Source of the DNA: Luminiphilus syltensis NOR5-1B
Lineage (GTDB): Bacteria > Pseudomonadota > Gammaproteobacteria > Pseudomonadales > Halieaceae
Assembly: GCF_000158175.1 (NCBI RefSeq)
Contig: NZ_DS999411.1
Coordinates: forward strand, 292,989 to 356,988
Direction of reading: 5' to 3'
Length of the DNA stretch: 64,000 nt
Both the position numbers and the translations under genes were made by a program. The notes beneath the pieces were generated by a model that did no database searches, had not been told where the DNA came from, and saw only the letters and a list, made by a program, of their open reading frames with translations. Shown piece by piece: positions 27,979 through 36,278 of this stretch. Position 1 is the stretch's first letter; each line of letters opens with the position of its first letter.

Positions 27979-28550
27979 TCAAACAGAAATAGGAAAACAC
28001 TATTGACTTTATAAAGTTTAGATGGCGTCTGAGTACTCATACGAGCTATCGATGAAGATTAAACTGGCCGTCAGATACGCCGCGCATCACCAGCCAATAC
28101 GTCGCCAACTAGTCTCACCGAGCGCTGGTCTCTAAGCCGCAGATGCACGGGACAGTAGAAAGCATGGCTGCCGGTGCGAGTGTGCGGAACGTGCGCGACC
28201 CGACTTACGAGCCCGTCGCGCCTCACTGTGGCGCTAAACGTCGCAATGTAGGCAGCCTGCGATTAAATATCTTGGGGATCGCGCCAGCCAATGGGCTATA
28301 CGGAGCAGGAATTATGAATTTGCGCTCGACCTTGACTGAGATAACAATGGCAAACGCCCTCTTTGTGGCTTTGCGAAAACCATCCTCGGTAAGCCTTACT
28401 CGCATAGTGCTGACAATTTTTGTCAATTTCGCACCACCCGCGTCATCGCCACTAAGTATAAGCTCGAAAGATTTATCGTATCGAGGTAATGCGTCTCTGA
28501 CTAAACCTAGACGCCGAGACACCGGCGGCTAAAAGCAGCTTATTTTGAAG
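27979..28550. other. Long intergenic stretch upstream of pilA, no gene supported
   Basis: About 570 bases without a convincing gene. Short open frames occur on both strands (28143-28532 plus, 28223-28522 minus) but resemble no family I know and lack ribosome sites. A 13-base sequence, CGCCTCACTGTGG, at 28219-28231 recurs exactly at 28620-28632 in the pilA leader. Activator sites for the sigma54 pilA promoter are expected here. Confidence 0.4.
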
Positions 28551-28551
28551 A

Positions 28552-28569
28552 TTGGCAAGCTTATTGCTT
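28552..28569 (+). promoter_or_regulatory. Sigma54 (RpoN) promoter of pilA
   Basis: TTGGCAAGCTTATTGCTT has the -24 GG (28554-28555) and -12 GC (28566-28567) exactly ten bases apart, with the TGGCA and TTGCT contexts of RpoN promoters. Transcription would start near 28579, leaving a leader of about 72 bases. Pilin genes in gammaproteobacteria are typically activated by PilR with RpoN; pilS and pilR are not in the window. Confidence 0.75.
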
Positions 28570-28650
28570 AACATTACGCACGCGAGCCGCCGTTAGAATC
28601 TGGGTAGCCAGAGCTGGCTCGCCTCACTGTGGTAAATAGGAGAAATCAGA

Positions 28651-29067
28651 ATGCTACAAATTGACAATATGGCAACCCGAAAACAGAGTGGTTTTACGCT
28701 CATCGAACTGATGATCGTAATCGCCATCATCGGTATTTTGGCTGCAGTTGCTCTGCCCGCTTATCAAACTTACGTCAAGCGCGCAAAGTTCTCTGAAGTT
28801 ATTTTAGCCACCTCGACCGTAAAATCTCAGGTTGAAGTATGGGCTCAGAAATATGGTGTCTTACCAGTCGCCGCGCAAGTCAACACGGGCGGCGGAAACT
28901 CGGGAAATTTCGTAACATCCCTTACTTGGGCCGCGGGAGTAATCAACGCCACGGGCAGTGCTGACGTCGACAGCCAAACCTTCACATTAACGGCTACGCT
29001 GGACACTAACTTCGACACCGTCAGATGGACCGAGGGCGGGAGTTGTGTAGCGGCAGGCTTTTGTTAA
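28651..29067 (+). CDS. pilA: Type IV major pilin (PilA)
   Basis: Precursor of the type IVa pilus fibre subunit, 138 residues. A 14-residue leader ([14 protein letters not shown]) ends in Gly, followed by [25 protein letters not shown]. PilD cuts after Gly14, Phe15 becomes the methylated N-terminus and Glu19 is the conserved Glu5. The C-terminal globular part is short, with a two-cysteine loop SCVAAGFC (Cys133, Cys138) forming a very small D-region. The start at 28651 has AGGAGA seven bases upstream; an internal ATG at 28669 would give an 8-residue leader but lacks a ribosome site. The C-terminus ends in Cys, not Ser, so PilO/TfpO-style C-terminal Ser glycosylation is not expected. A terminator follows. 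Confidence 0.95.
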   Translation: MLQIDNMATRKQSGFTLIELMIVIAIIGILAAVALPAYQTYVKRAKFSEVILATSTVKSQVEVWAQKYGVLPVAAQVNTGGGNSGNFVTSLTWAAGVINATGSADVDSQTFTLTATLDTNFDTVRWTEGGSCVAAGFC

Positions 29068-29098
29068 TTTCTTCGATCTAAGTCCAGCTGTATAAGAT

Positions 29099-29133
29099 AA
29101 GCCGGGGCGTCTTTTTGACGGTCCGGCTTTTTT
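29099..29133 (+). terminator. Rho-independent terminator of pilA
   Basis: AAGCCGG (29099-29105) pairs with CCGGCTT (29123-29129), with an inner CGTC/GACG stem around a T5 loop, and a T6 run to 29133. It lies 32 bases after the pilA stop and 22 before the next gene. Full or partial termination would keep pilin mRNA far above that of the downstream membrane protein. Confidence 0.88.
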
Positions 29134-29155
29134 ACATTGGATATGAATTGCAAAA

Positions 29156-31282
29156 ATGGCGCCAAATAAAATCAAATATAATATCGCGCAGGCTAGCTGG
29201 ATAAACAAAAGCACTCTTGTACTCGTGCTGATTACCGTAGCGATCTCGTTTTATGGGGCAGTAACTTCGGACAATGGCACTTACGACCAATTTTGGCATG
29301 TTAAAGTTGGGATAGATTTGTTATATCGGGGCTTATCTCCCTTAATAGATCACTATAGCTTCACCTTCGAAAACTCATCTGTAAAACTCCAGCCTTATCC
29401 GTTTCAGATTCTATATGGCTTTCTGGAACGACGATTGGGGTTCGAGCACGCTACGATCGCGCTTAAATCATTCTTTTTCCTGACTTTTTTAATATCACTT
29501 TTCTTCTTAATCAAATGTTCTGACGCGAAAGGGCTAGTAGCTGCTCTGGGCCTAGCCGCAAGCACATACTTTATACAGCAGCGGCTAGTCCCTCGCCCCG
29601 AAATAGTCGACTTTACGCTGCTTAGCATCGCCGCCATTCTGTATTCGATGGCGGATCGCGAGTTTTCGCCCAAGAATGTGGCAGCAATACTAGTTCTATC
29701 GCTGGCTTGGGTAAATTTTCACGCCGGCATAATCCCCTACGTGATATTTTCGGGGTTATACATTCAAAAGTTTTATGACTTTACTAGCAAAGGCACGCAT
29801 AAAATCGCCAGCGAATGGCCACTTTTTTGGGCCTCAGGGTTGATATTGCTCGTTGTTGGCTGGGCCAATCAAGACATCGCTCACCCGATAATCAACGCTC
29901 TTCAGTTTTCTGATTCCTGGGATCGAATTTCCGAACATCAATCTTCCTTAATCCTGATCGGCGAAGGCAGTGCAATTATTGCTTTTTGGGCTGTCGCACT
30001 CAGCGTGACGGCCTGGGCAGTGGCGTCGAGAAATATCGGTATTGCCATCGTTTGTTTGATTTTTATCTATGCTTCGATTGATCGAATAAGAATGATATCA
30101 ATGGCCGGCGTAGCAATTTCGGTACTCTTTTTCGTTATGGCATCTAATGAGCGAAGCAAAGTTACATTTTTGACTTTGTCGGTAGGCATTAGGGCTCTTT
30201 TAGTTCTATTAGGACTCGCAGCGACATTAACGTTCGTAGCGAACTTTCACTACGTTCCAAAAAAGATCCCGAGGTACTCCGAAACAATACCCTCTGACGT
30301 TGTAGACTACCTAAAGGCGCAGTCCGGCAGAGGTGGTAATATCTTCAATATGTACCATCAGGGCGGCTATTTGCTGTATAGACTCCCACCGACATACAAG
30401 ATTTTTATTGATGGTAGAACGGGAATTCTTTACCCCCCATCCCACTTTCTCAAATTTAATCAGTTCACAGACAGTCACCCCGGTAAAGCTCGCGACCTAG
30501 CTGCTCAATATCAGATCGACCTGGCAATTTGGCCCTTTTCAAAGCTAACACATCTATCAATTGGAAAAGATTTTAACCTTACACCAGAGTACATTGGGAG
30601 CAGTAATGTTCTCTACTCCAAAACTGGCGGTCTTCAGGAAATTGCTGATATTTTGATGTTTCCATCATGTACGCCAAAAATTATTGAACACATGAATAAA
30701 AACAAAATGAAAGAGATAATAGATGCCCAGAAACCCAGGAATGAAATTCTAAAAGAACTCACTTTCGCCCTAGAAAGTGTACCTGTCGGAGTAGATGGAT
30801 TTTTGGAATCTACCAATCTAATGAAGAATTCAATTTTCTATCGAGATGCCTATCTTAGGCCCCTCATGTATTCGGCAATCTCCCAAGAGGACTACGAACG
30901 TACAAAGAAAGCTTTCGAAGCACTTTCGAACAGAAGCACTTTAGATCTTATCGTTATGGCTTATAACGCAAGAGACAATAAAGATACTGACTTCCAGACT
31001 AGCTTGCTCGTCGCCGTAATGACTAGTTACTGGGAGGACTCCTCGCCAGAAAGATTAATCACGAGACCACAGGCTGTTAAGATTTTAGAGCTTTATACCA
31101 CTCTTGCGCTCGACACAGAATCAAATGAAGGAATAAATAATTTAGCAAGAAACTTCTCGAAGCGGCATCGCATCGAAATGAATCCGAGTCGAAGTACCAG
31201 CTTAGATAACTACATTTACACGGATCACTGCGAGTCGCTGCTAAGCATGAGCGGTGCGCCTTTACCTGATATTGCATTCTGA
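29156..31282 (+). CDS. Polytopic membrane protein, putative GT-C-type glycosyltransferase
   Basis: A 708-residue protein with many hydrophobic helices between about 20 and 365 and a large soluble C-terminal part. An early periplasmic loop carries DQFWHVKVG at 44-52 followed by DHYSFTFE, resembling the acidic loop of lipid-linked-sugar-dependent (GT-C) transferases. At about 400-425 it has GGYLLYRLPP and FIDGRTG, a pair seen in a family of bacterial membrane proteins of unclear activity. I cannot name the family exactly. Placement 22 bases after the pilA terminator, and convergent to a sugar operon, suggests a pilin or surface glycosyltransferase analogous to TfpW; that is inference. Base composition is among the most AT-rich in the window. 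Confidence 0.62.
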   Translation: MAPNKIKYNIAQASWINKSTLVLVLITVAISFYGAVTSDNGTYDQFWHVKVGIDLLYRGLSPLIDHYSFTFENSSVKLQPYPFQILYGFLERRLGFEHATIALKSFFFLTFLISLFFLIKCSDAKGLVAALGLAASTYFIQQRLVPRPEIVDFTLLSIAAILYSMADREFSPKNVAAILVLSLAWVNFHAGIIPYVIFSGLYIQKFYDFTSKGTHKIASEWPLFWASGLILLVVGWANQDIAHPIINALQFSDSWDRISEHQSSLILIGEGSAIIAFWAVALSVTAWAVASRNIGIAIVCLIFIYASIDRIRMISMAGVAISVLFFVMASNERSKVTFLTLSVGIRALLVLLGLAATLTFVANFHYVPKKIPRYSETIPSDVVDYLKAQSGRGGNIFNMYHQGGYLLYRLPPTYKIFIDGRTGILYPPSHFLKFNQFTDSHPGKARDLAAQYQIDLAIWPFSKLTHLSIGKDFNLTPEYIGSSNVLYSKTGGLQEIADILMFPSCTPKIIEHMNKNKMKEIIDAQKPRNEILKELTFALESVPVGVDGFLESTNLMKNSIFYRDAYLRPLMYSAISQEDYERTKKAFEALSNRSTLDLIVMAYNARDNKDTDFQTSLLVAVMTSYWEDSSPERLITRPQAVKILELYTTLALDTESNEGINNLARNFSKRHRIEMNPSRSTSLDNYIYTDHCESLLSMSGAPLPDIAF

Positions 31283-31663
31283 TCCGCGAGACGACTATTA
31301 AGTAGCCTGACAAATCTTTTGATGCCCATCATTGGAGACCAGCACAGGGATTAGGTCGTAGAAAGATTGTTTATCAGTGAGGCGTAATATGTAATCGAAA
31401 ATTTTATTCTCATGAATGCAGACTCCACTGCTCTCAAGGATCAGGGTTGCAGAATTCCATAGTGCACTCGACGGTTCCGATCAGTATGAGACAATAACTT
31501 TCATCCAAAAAGATGAAGTTAGCGTAGGAATATTAATCGAGAAGTTTGGACTTTGCTGATTACCTGAGCGTAATAGCGTCGGCCGGCGTCTCTTGGCTAT
31601 TAGCGTGGAGAAGTAATACCCACCATTGCCGCGGCTTCGCCACCAAAGGCAAATCAAACGCTG
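31283..31663. other. Convergent intergenic gap; one tiny possible ORF
   Basis: About 380 bases between the convergent ends of the membrane protein and wecE. No terminator with a U-tract is evident. A 47-codon frame, 31416-31559 plus, reads MQTPLLSRIRVAEF... to ...IEKFGLC; it looks protein-like but matches no family I know and may be a remnant. Confidence 0.35.
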
Positions 31664-32791
31664 TTAGTGAAGAGAGCCTAACGCCGCTTCGATCACCCTG
31701 TGTTGCTCCTCCTCCAACCCCAACCAGAGCGGCAAGCGGACGATACAATCGGATAACTCATTAGTGACTGGCAATTCACCACTAGACCGGCCAACCCTGG
31801 CACCTTGTGGTGAACTATGCAGAGGCACATAATGAAAAACACACTGGACATCCTTAGCCCTCATTTTTCGAATAAAATCGGTGCGATCCGCTAAATCTCG
31901 CAAAACCAGATAATAAATATGCGCATTATGGCCGCAACCGTCGGGAATTGATGGTCGGCGTAAACGACCCGCACGCTCTAGCGGGTAGAACGCCTCATGG
32001 TACCTCATCCATAGCTCGCGGCGACACGTGGTGATGCGCTCAGCCTCCTCAAATTGAGCCCAGAGAAATGCCGCAACCATCTCTCCTGGCAGATAGGAAG
32101 AGCCTGTGTCGACCCAGGTATATTTATCGATTTCGCCACGAAAAAACTTACTGCGATTTGTGCCCTTTTCCCTGATGACCTCGGCTCTATCTACGAGAGT
32201 CGGATCGTTCACCAGAAGCGCGCCCCCTTCACCTGCAATAATGTTTTTAGTTTCGTGAAAGCTAAAGGCCCCCAAATGACCAATTGCCCCAAGCGGTCTG
32301 TCGACATAACTAGCCATAACTCCCTGTGCAGCATCTTCGATAACGAGCAGTCCGTGGCGCTCCGCGATAGCCATAATGACATTCATATTGCAGCCGACAC
32401 CGGCGTAATGCACCGGCACGATGGCTCGAGTACGCGGCGTAATAGAGGGCTCGATTAATCTCTCGTCTAAATTGAACGTCTCTGCGCGAACGTCGACGAA
32501 AACCGGTACAGCGCCACGAATGACGAAGGCATTAGCAGTGGACACAAAGGTATAGGAAGGCATTATCACCTCGTCGCCCGGCTTTATATCAGCTAGTATG
32601 GCCGCCATCTCTAATGCAGCAGTGCAGGAATGCGTCAACAGAGCCTTTTTACAGCCCGTAACTTGCTCCAACCAAGTCTGACATTTTTTAGTAAATGGCC
32701 CATCGCCTGCTATTTGCCCATTGGCATGGGCCTGTGCAATGTTCCGGAGCTCTTCGCCGCAGAGGTATGGCTTGTTAAACACAATAGTCAT
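31664..32791 (-). CDS. wecE: dTDP-4-amino-4,6-dideoxygalactose transaminase (WecE/RffA)
   Basis: PLP-dependent sugar aminotransferase of the DegT/DnrJ/EryC1/StrS family, 375 residues. It makes dTDP-4-amino-4,6-dideoxy-D-galactose from the 4-keto sugar. The resemblance to E. coli WecE is close throughout: PGDEVIMPSYTFVSTANAFV, IVPVHYAG, the PLP-binding EDAAQGV with Asp153, FSFHETKN with Schiff-base Lys182, REKGTNRSKFFRG and SIPDGC.HNAH. Compared from memory with E. coli, one Gly is missing after the lysine (IIAGEGGAL). It is the last gene of a five-gene minus-strand operon and starts nine bases after gtrA. The WecD-like gene two places upstream would acetylate the product. rmlA and rmlB, needed for the precursor, are not in the window. 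Confidence 0.93.
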   Translation of the reverse strand: MTIVFNKPYLCGEELRNIAQAHANGQIAGDGPFTKKCQTWLEQVTGCKKALLTHSCTAALEMAAILADIKPGDEVIMPSYTFVSTANAFVIRGAVPVFVDVRAETFNLDERLIEPSITPRTRAIVPVHYAGVGCNMNVIMAIAERHGLLVIEDAAQGVMASYVDRPLGAIGHLGAFSFHETKNIIAGEGGALLVNDPTLVDRAEVIREKGTNRSKFFRGEIDKYTWVDTGSSYLPGEMVAAFLWAQFEEAERITTCRRELWMRYHEAFYPLERAGRLRRPSIPDGCGHNAHIYYLVLRDLADRTDFIRKMRAKDVQCVFHYVPLHSSPQGARVGRSSGELPVTNELSDCIVRLPLWLGLEEEQHRVIEAALGSLH

Positions 32792-32800
32792 TAGCGATTG

Positions 32801-33199
32801 TCAGTCCATAACCGATGAATCAGTTGCACGAAACACCCAATAGCGTTGCAGAAGAAAAAGCAAGGGAGCGACCACGAAAATCACGACCCCTTGGATAAGC
32901 TGATGGGGAAATTGATAGAAATCAACTAATATAAGAAGTGCTGCAAGATTAAAAAAATAAGCAAGAAAGTAAATCAAAGCATACCTTGAAAAAGATATAC
33001 AGAACCCGCCTTCATAATCGAAAACCCAGTGTTTATTCGCTACAAACGTCTGCAGCATCCCTGCTACAAACAAAAGGGTCATTGCGCTTTTGTGGCCAAG
33101 TTCTAACGATGTAAGCAGCAAATAGAGAAAAAATAAAAAACTGTTGGAGATTAAACCCACCACGGCAAATCGGAGGATCTGCAATCTCCAGTCAGTCAT
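32801..33199 (-). CDS. GtrA-family membrane protein
   Basis: A 132-residue protein with four predicted transmembrane helices and the GtrA-family marks: LRFAVVGLISNSFLFFLYLLL at the start, the FVANKHWVF motif after helix two, and LLFLLQRYWVF at the end. GtrA proteins are thought to flip undecaprenyl-phosphate-linked sugars across the inner membrane, working with a GtrB-type GT2 enzyme. A GtrB-like gene is two genes upstream in the same operon. It overlaps the WecD-like gene by four bases. The sugar carried is inferred to be the one made by WecE and the WecD-like protein. Confidence 0.85.
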   Translation of the reverse strand: MTDWRLQILRFAVVGLISNSFLFFLYLLLTSLELGHKSAMTLLFVAGMLQTFVANKHWVFDYEGGFCISFSRYALIYFLAYFFNLAALLILVDFYQFPHQLIQGVVIFVVAPLLFLLQRYWVFRATDSSVMD

Positions 33200-33984
33200 G
33201 CGAGCTCATTAACCCAATGAAACGTCTTCTCTGGCGCAATAAATCGAAAGCCAAGCTTGGCATACAGATTGAGCACTCGGCTATTCCCAGCTGATATCGT
33301 CGTTGTTACCGAGCGGTAACCTGCCATCTGATGGTGCCGAAGCATTGCCAACCAGGCCCTGTACCCATAACCGCGTCCTTGCCAGCGAGGATTAATCGCC
33401 GTCAGATGCCAATAAATTTCTTGGTTCCGCTTGTGTTCTACTACAAAAAAACCAACCAAGCGCTCGCCGTCCATAACCTTTAACAACCTCTGGGATTCAT
33501 GGCACAAGCTAGCTGCTACCCAACGCCCATATCTTTCATCTGCCCGCTTGGAGTTAAATCTTGGGTCGATATGATAGCGTTCGTACCCAAAAGACTGTTT
33601 GGCCACGTCAACCAGAATATCAAGGTCGCTGCTATTGGCAGTCGCTACGTTTAAGTTAACGGCCTCAAAAGATCTATGTTGCAGACGATTTAGACAAGGA
33701 TGCAGTACCGTTTCGATAAATTTAAAATTACGGGCCTCAAGGAACATCGACTCACGAATCCGCTCATTCGGCAGTCGGCAACTTACAACGCCAACTTTTT
33801 CTTTTGCCACCCACCCTTCATAGTTTTTAAAGTCATAAAATGCTGCTCGTTGATCGAGCAACTCAAATTCCTGCAATTGCAAAACTCGGGTAGAGAATAC
33901 CACGCTATCCCATGACACTTCTCTGGCAATTAATCTGATATTAGGTGTTTCCAAGGCAAATTCGAGAAGTGCAGTAGCAGTCAT
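33196..33984 (-). CDS. WecD-like GNAT N-acetyltransferase
   Basis: A 262-residue protein whose C-terminal half is a GNAT acetyltransferase: a strand FFVVEH, then HLTAINPRWQGRGYGYRAWLAML with the RGYGYRA acetyl-CoA loop, and SRVLNLYAKLGFRF at the end. The N-terminal half opens with SWDSVVFSTRVLQL, recalling the W-[DE]-[ST]-x-FFG start of WecD/RffC, which acetylates dTDP-4-amino-4,6-dideoxygalactose to dTDP-Fuc4NAc. With wecE in the same operon, that reaction is the best guess, though a different acyl donor is possible. It ends in a four-base overlap with gtrA and begins two bases after the GT2 gene stop. Confidence 0.78.
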   Translation of the reverse strand: MTATALLEFALETPNIRLIAREVSWDSVVFSTRVLQLQEFELLDQRAAFYDFKNYEGWVAKEKVGVVSCRLPNERIRESMFLEARNFKFIETVLHPCLNRLQHRSFEAVNLNVATANSSDLDILVDVAKQSFGYERYHIDPRFNSKRADERYGRWVAASLCHESQRLLKVMDGERLVGFFVVEHKRNQEIYWHLTAINPRWQGRGYGYRAWLAMLRHHQMAGYRSVTTTISAGNSRVLNLYAKLGFRFIAPEKTFHWVNELA

Positions 33985-33986
33985 GC

Positions 33987-34913
33987 CTAACTGCTCTCAT
34001 CATCAGTTCTTTGGAAGACGACATATGGGGGTCGCTCCATAATCCTGAGATGCATTCTGGCCAAATACTCTCCGATGATACCTAAGGCCATCAGCTGCGC
34101 TCCCGAGAAGATAGTAATAATTGAGGCCAGAAACATAAAACCGGGGACGGAACTTCCACTGATCAACCAACTAGAAAGTACGTAAACTAAGACGAGCAAT
34201 CCGAAAAACGCAAAACAAAATCCCATCATGCTGGCTATTTGTAACGGTCGGGTGGAAAAACCCGTCATCATATTGAATGCGTGACTGATAAGTTTACGCG
34301 AGGTGTAGCCGGACTTGCCAAAGCGACGCGGGGAATGCTCCACGGGTACCGCTGAAAAATTCGTTGTCGCCCAAGTCAACAGCACGTCGATATTGACGGT
34401 GGCGCTCCGGTAGTCAGAAAAAGCATCGCGAAGTCGGGTTCTAAATACTCTGAGCGCGGCCACCTGCCGAGCGTTTGCAGCACCAATCGCGCCTTCTAAT
34501 GCTAGCTTTGTAATATGAGAGGCCAGATCGCGAAATAAACCATGCTGTTGATGGGCTGGTGGCCCATACACCACGTCAAATCCATCGTTTAATTTCGCGA
34601 GTAACTTCGGAATCTCCTCAGGTTGATGCTGAAGATCGTCATCTAAGGTAACAACTATCTCACCCCGAGCTTCACGTATTCCACAAAGCAAAGCATTATG
34701 CTGACCATAGTTACGGCTCAGGCGTAAACCTCTGACATGTGCGTCTTGCTCTGCTAAATCTTGAATGGCCTGCCATGACACGTCGCCACCGCAGTCTTCA
34801 ATGAATATAATTTCAAAACCGTCTGGAAAGTTTTCAAATACAGCTCCAATGCGAAAATGCAATTCGCGCAAGCTCTCCGCAGACCGGTATACGGGAATAA
34901 GGAAGGAAATCAT
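33987..34913 (-). CDS. GtrB-like GT2 glycosyltransferase (polyprenyl-phosphate sugar synthase)
   Basis: A 308-residue family 2 glycosyltransferase. The catalytic domain starts ISFLIPVYRSAESL, with LRLSRNYGQHNALLCGI and the metal-binding VTLDDDLQHQPEE (DDD at 91-93), in the style of GtrB, ArnC and dolichol-phosphate mannose synthases. Two C-terminal transmembrane helices (about 229-252 and 263-287) are followed by GEYLARMHLRIMERPPYV, the usual GtrB tail. It should transfer a sugar from its nucleotide onto undecaprenyl phosphate at the cytoplasmic face. It overlaps the preceding methyltransferase gene by four bases and sits in the operon with wecE, the WecD-like gene and gtrA. Confidence 0.9.
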   Translation of the reverse strand: MISFLIPVYRSAESLRELHFRIGAVFENFPDGFEIIFIEDCGGDVSWQAIQDLAEQDAHVRGLRLSRNYGQHNALLCGIREARGEIVVTLDDDLQHQPEEIPKLLAKLNDGFDVVYGPPAHQQHGLFRDLASHITKLALEGAIGAANARQVAALRVFRTRLRDAFSDYRSATVNIDVLLTWATTNFSAVPVEHSPRRFGKSGYTSRKLISHAFNMMTGFSTRPLQIASMMGFCFAFFGLLVLVYVLSSWLISGSSVPGFMFLASIITIFSGAQLMALGIIGEYLARMHLRIMERPPYVVFQRTDDESS

Positions 34914-35749
34914 AATTTACGAAAAATGCCGAGAATAGAGGTGCCCCATGGGAAACGCACCCAGTGACCCAACGGTGTCTCGGCTGCAAACACAGCTGCA
35001 AGCGAAAAATTTATTAACCTGTGCGGCACTCTATGGCTATTTTTCAAGAACGTTCTCTGCTGTTCAGCTGTCATCTCAAGCACACCCGAACGCTGTCGAA
35101 ATAGCCAATATAAAGGGCTTAGCAGAAACATGAAGTATCGAGCATCCAATAGCTCTAACCCACTGTGCTGCGCGAGCTGTGCGTAATCTTCTACGCTGTA
35201 TCGTCGCTGGTGATTTACAAGCACGTCATTGTAACTCCAAAATTGCTTCAAAGCCGGCGTCGTTACGAACAACAGACCGCCTGGTTTTAGGATCCGTGCG
35301 GCGTTGCGCATGGCATGGTCATCATTCGGCAAGTGTTCAATGACATCGAGGAGAAATGCGATGTCCCATGCCTTCTCCCAGTCCAGATTCATTAGGTCTA
35401 CTTGATACCGCGAAATATTGGGCGACATTAGACTCGCCGCCATATCCAAAGCCGTGAGAGAAGAATCCGCCAGCGCCAACTCAGCGAAACAAGTCGGCCG
35501 ATGATCAAAAAGATACTTTACCCACCCGCCGACACCTCCGCCAAGGTCAACACAAGTAAGGGGTGGAGCGCTAGCTGGCAGAAAGCGGTCCAGTGAAGCC
35601 AATAGGAAGCGGTGTCGTCCGCGATACCAAAAATGATTCTCCTGCATTAACCGGAGGGAATAAAAGCTGGATTGATCATACTCATCATCACGGTGCTTAA
35701 CCGGCTTTGCTGGACGCTTGATACTATCAGTGGACCTTAATTTCATCAC
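34910..35749 (-). CDS. Class I SAM-dependent methyltransferase of the sugar operon
   Basis: A 279-residue methyltransferase and first gene of the minus-strand sugar operon. N-terminal HFWYRGRHRFLL is followed by motif I CVDLGGGVGG at 66-75, AELALADSSLTALDMA, the IAFLLDVIEHLPND motif and the LKPGGLLFVTTPAL strand. The C-terminal region is hydrophobic and basic (FLLSPLYWLFRQRSG), with possible membrane contact. The HFW-x-RGR start is common in methyltransferases of polysaccharide and lipid-glycan clusters. The substrate is not identifiable; a glycan or lipid-linked sugar is likely from context. It overlaps the GT2 gene by four bases. The upstream 529-base region is shared divergently with pilB. 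Confidence 0.78.
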   Translation of the reverse strand: MMKLRSTDSIKRPAKPVKHRDDEYDQSSFYSLRLMQENHFWYRGRHRFLLASLDRFLPASAPPLTCVDLGGGVGGWVKYLFDHRPTCFAELALADSSLTALDMAASLMSPNISRYQVDLMNLDWEKAWDIAFLLDVIEHLPNDDHAMRNAARILKPGGLLFVTTPALKQFWSYNDVLVNHQRRYSVEDYAQLAQHSGLELLDARYFMFLLSPLYWLFRQRSGVLEMTAEQQRTFLKNSHRVPHRLINFSLAAVFAAETPLGHWVRFPWGTSILGIFRKL

Positions 35750-36278
35750 ACCCCCCAGAAACTACCTGCACAATACGTTCCAATATGTATTTGCCATAGG
35801 CGTATAGAACTGCATTAGCTTCAGCATTCACCGGTGAAAATACTTTAAAAACAAGCTTTTATCGATACCAACACCTTCTTTATTTAGCACCCCAAAATTG
35901 GTGTAGTAAGAAGTATTTATGTCGTCTTAGCGCGGCAATTCTTGGGCCTTTAGCTGGCACCAGAAAATCTGATGATTGGCTAGCCATAGATGAAATCAAC
36001 GCAACCGCCTGCTCCACAACTAGGCACGAGGTTTTGAATACAGCATAAAAATCTATGAGGGCCAACACTGTATCGAGCATGTTGCCGCACAGCGAAAATC
36101 GAAGCAATCATTTAGCTTCTTTAGTTTGCCTTGCCATGGCTCCTCTGAAAAGCAGAGTACGTGGTCACGCATTAACCTTGCCGGGCGTACTTTTCAGGAA
36201 GGCGTGATACACCGTTTCGGAAGAAAAGTCTGTCAATAACGCTATGAAAGCCCCTGCGAAACACGATATATTGGCGAA
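35750..36278. other. Divergent intergenic region between the sugar operon and pilB
   Basis: 529 bases containing the outward promoters of the sugar operon and pilB. I see no clean sigma70 or sigma54 promoter. A 75-codon minus-strand frame (35880-36107) has no ribosome site and no family resemblance. AT-rich composition ends near 36270, where the core-like pil genes begin. Confidence 0.4.

Noticed and set aside
27741..28040. 99-codon minus-strand frame at the sulfatase-fold gene end
   Set aside because: Antisense to the conserved 3' part of a clear gene.
28223..28522. 99-codon minus-strand frame upstream of pilA
   Set aside because: No ribosome site or recognizable motif. It could be a lost gene, but nothing supports expression.
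28143..28532. 129-codon plus-strand frame upstream of pilA
   Set aside because: No ribosome site, no family resemblance, and an equally long minus-strand frame overlaps it; treated as noncoding.
35880..36107. 75-codon minus-strand frame between the sugar operon and pilB
   Set aside because: No ribosome site, no family match, AT-rich random-looking translation.
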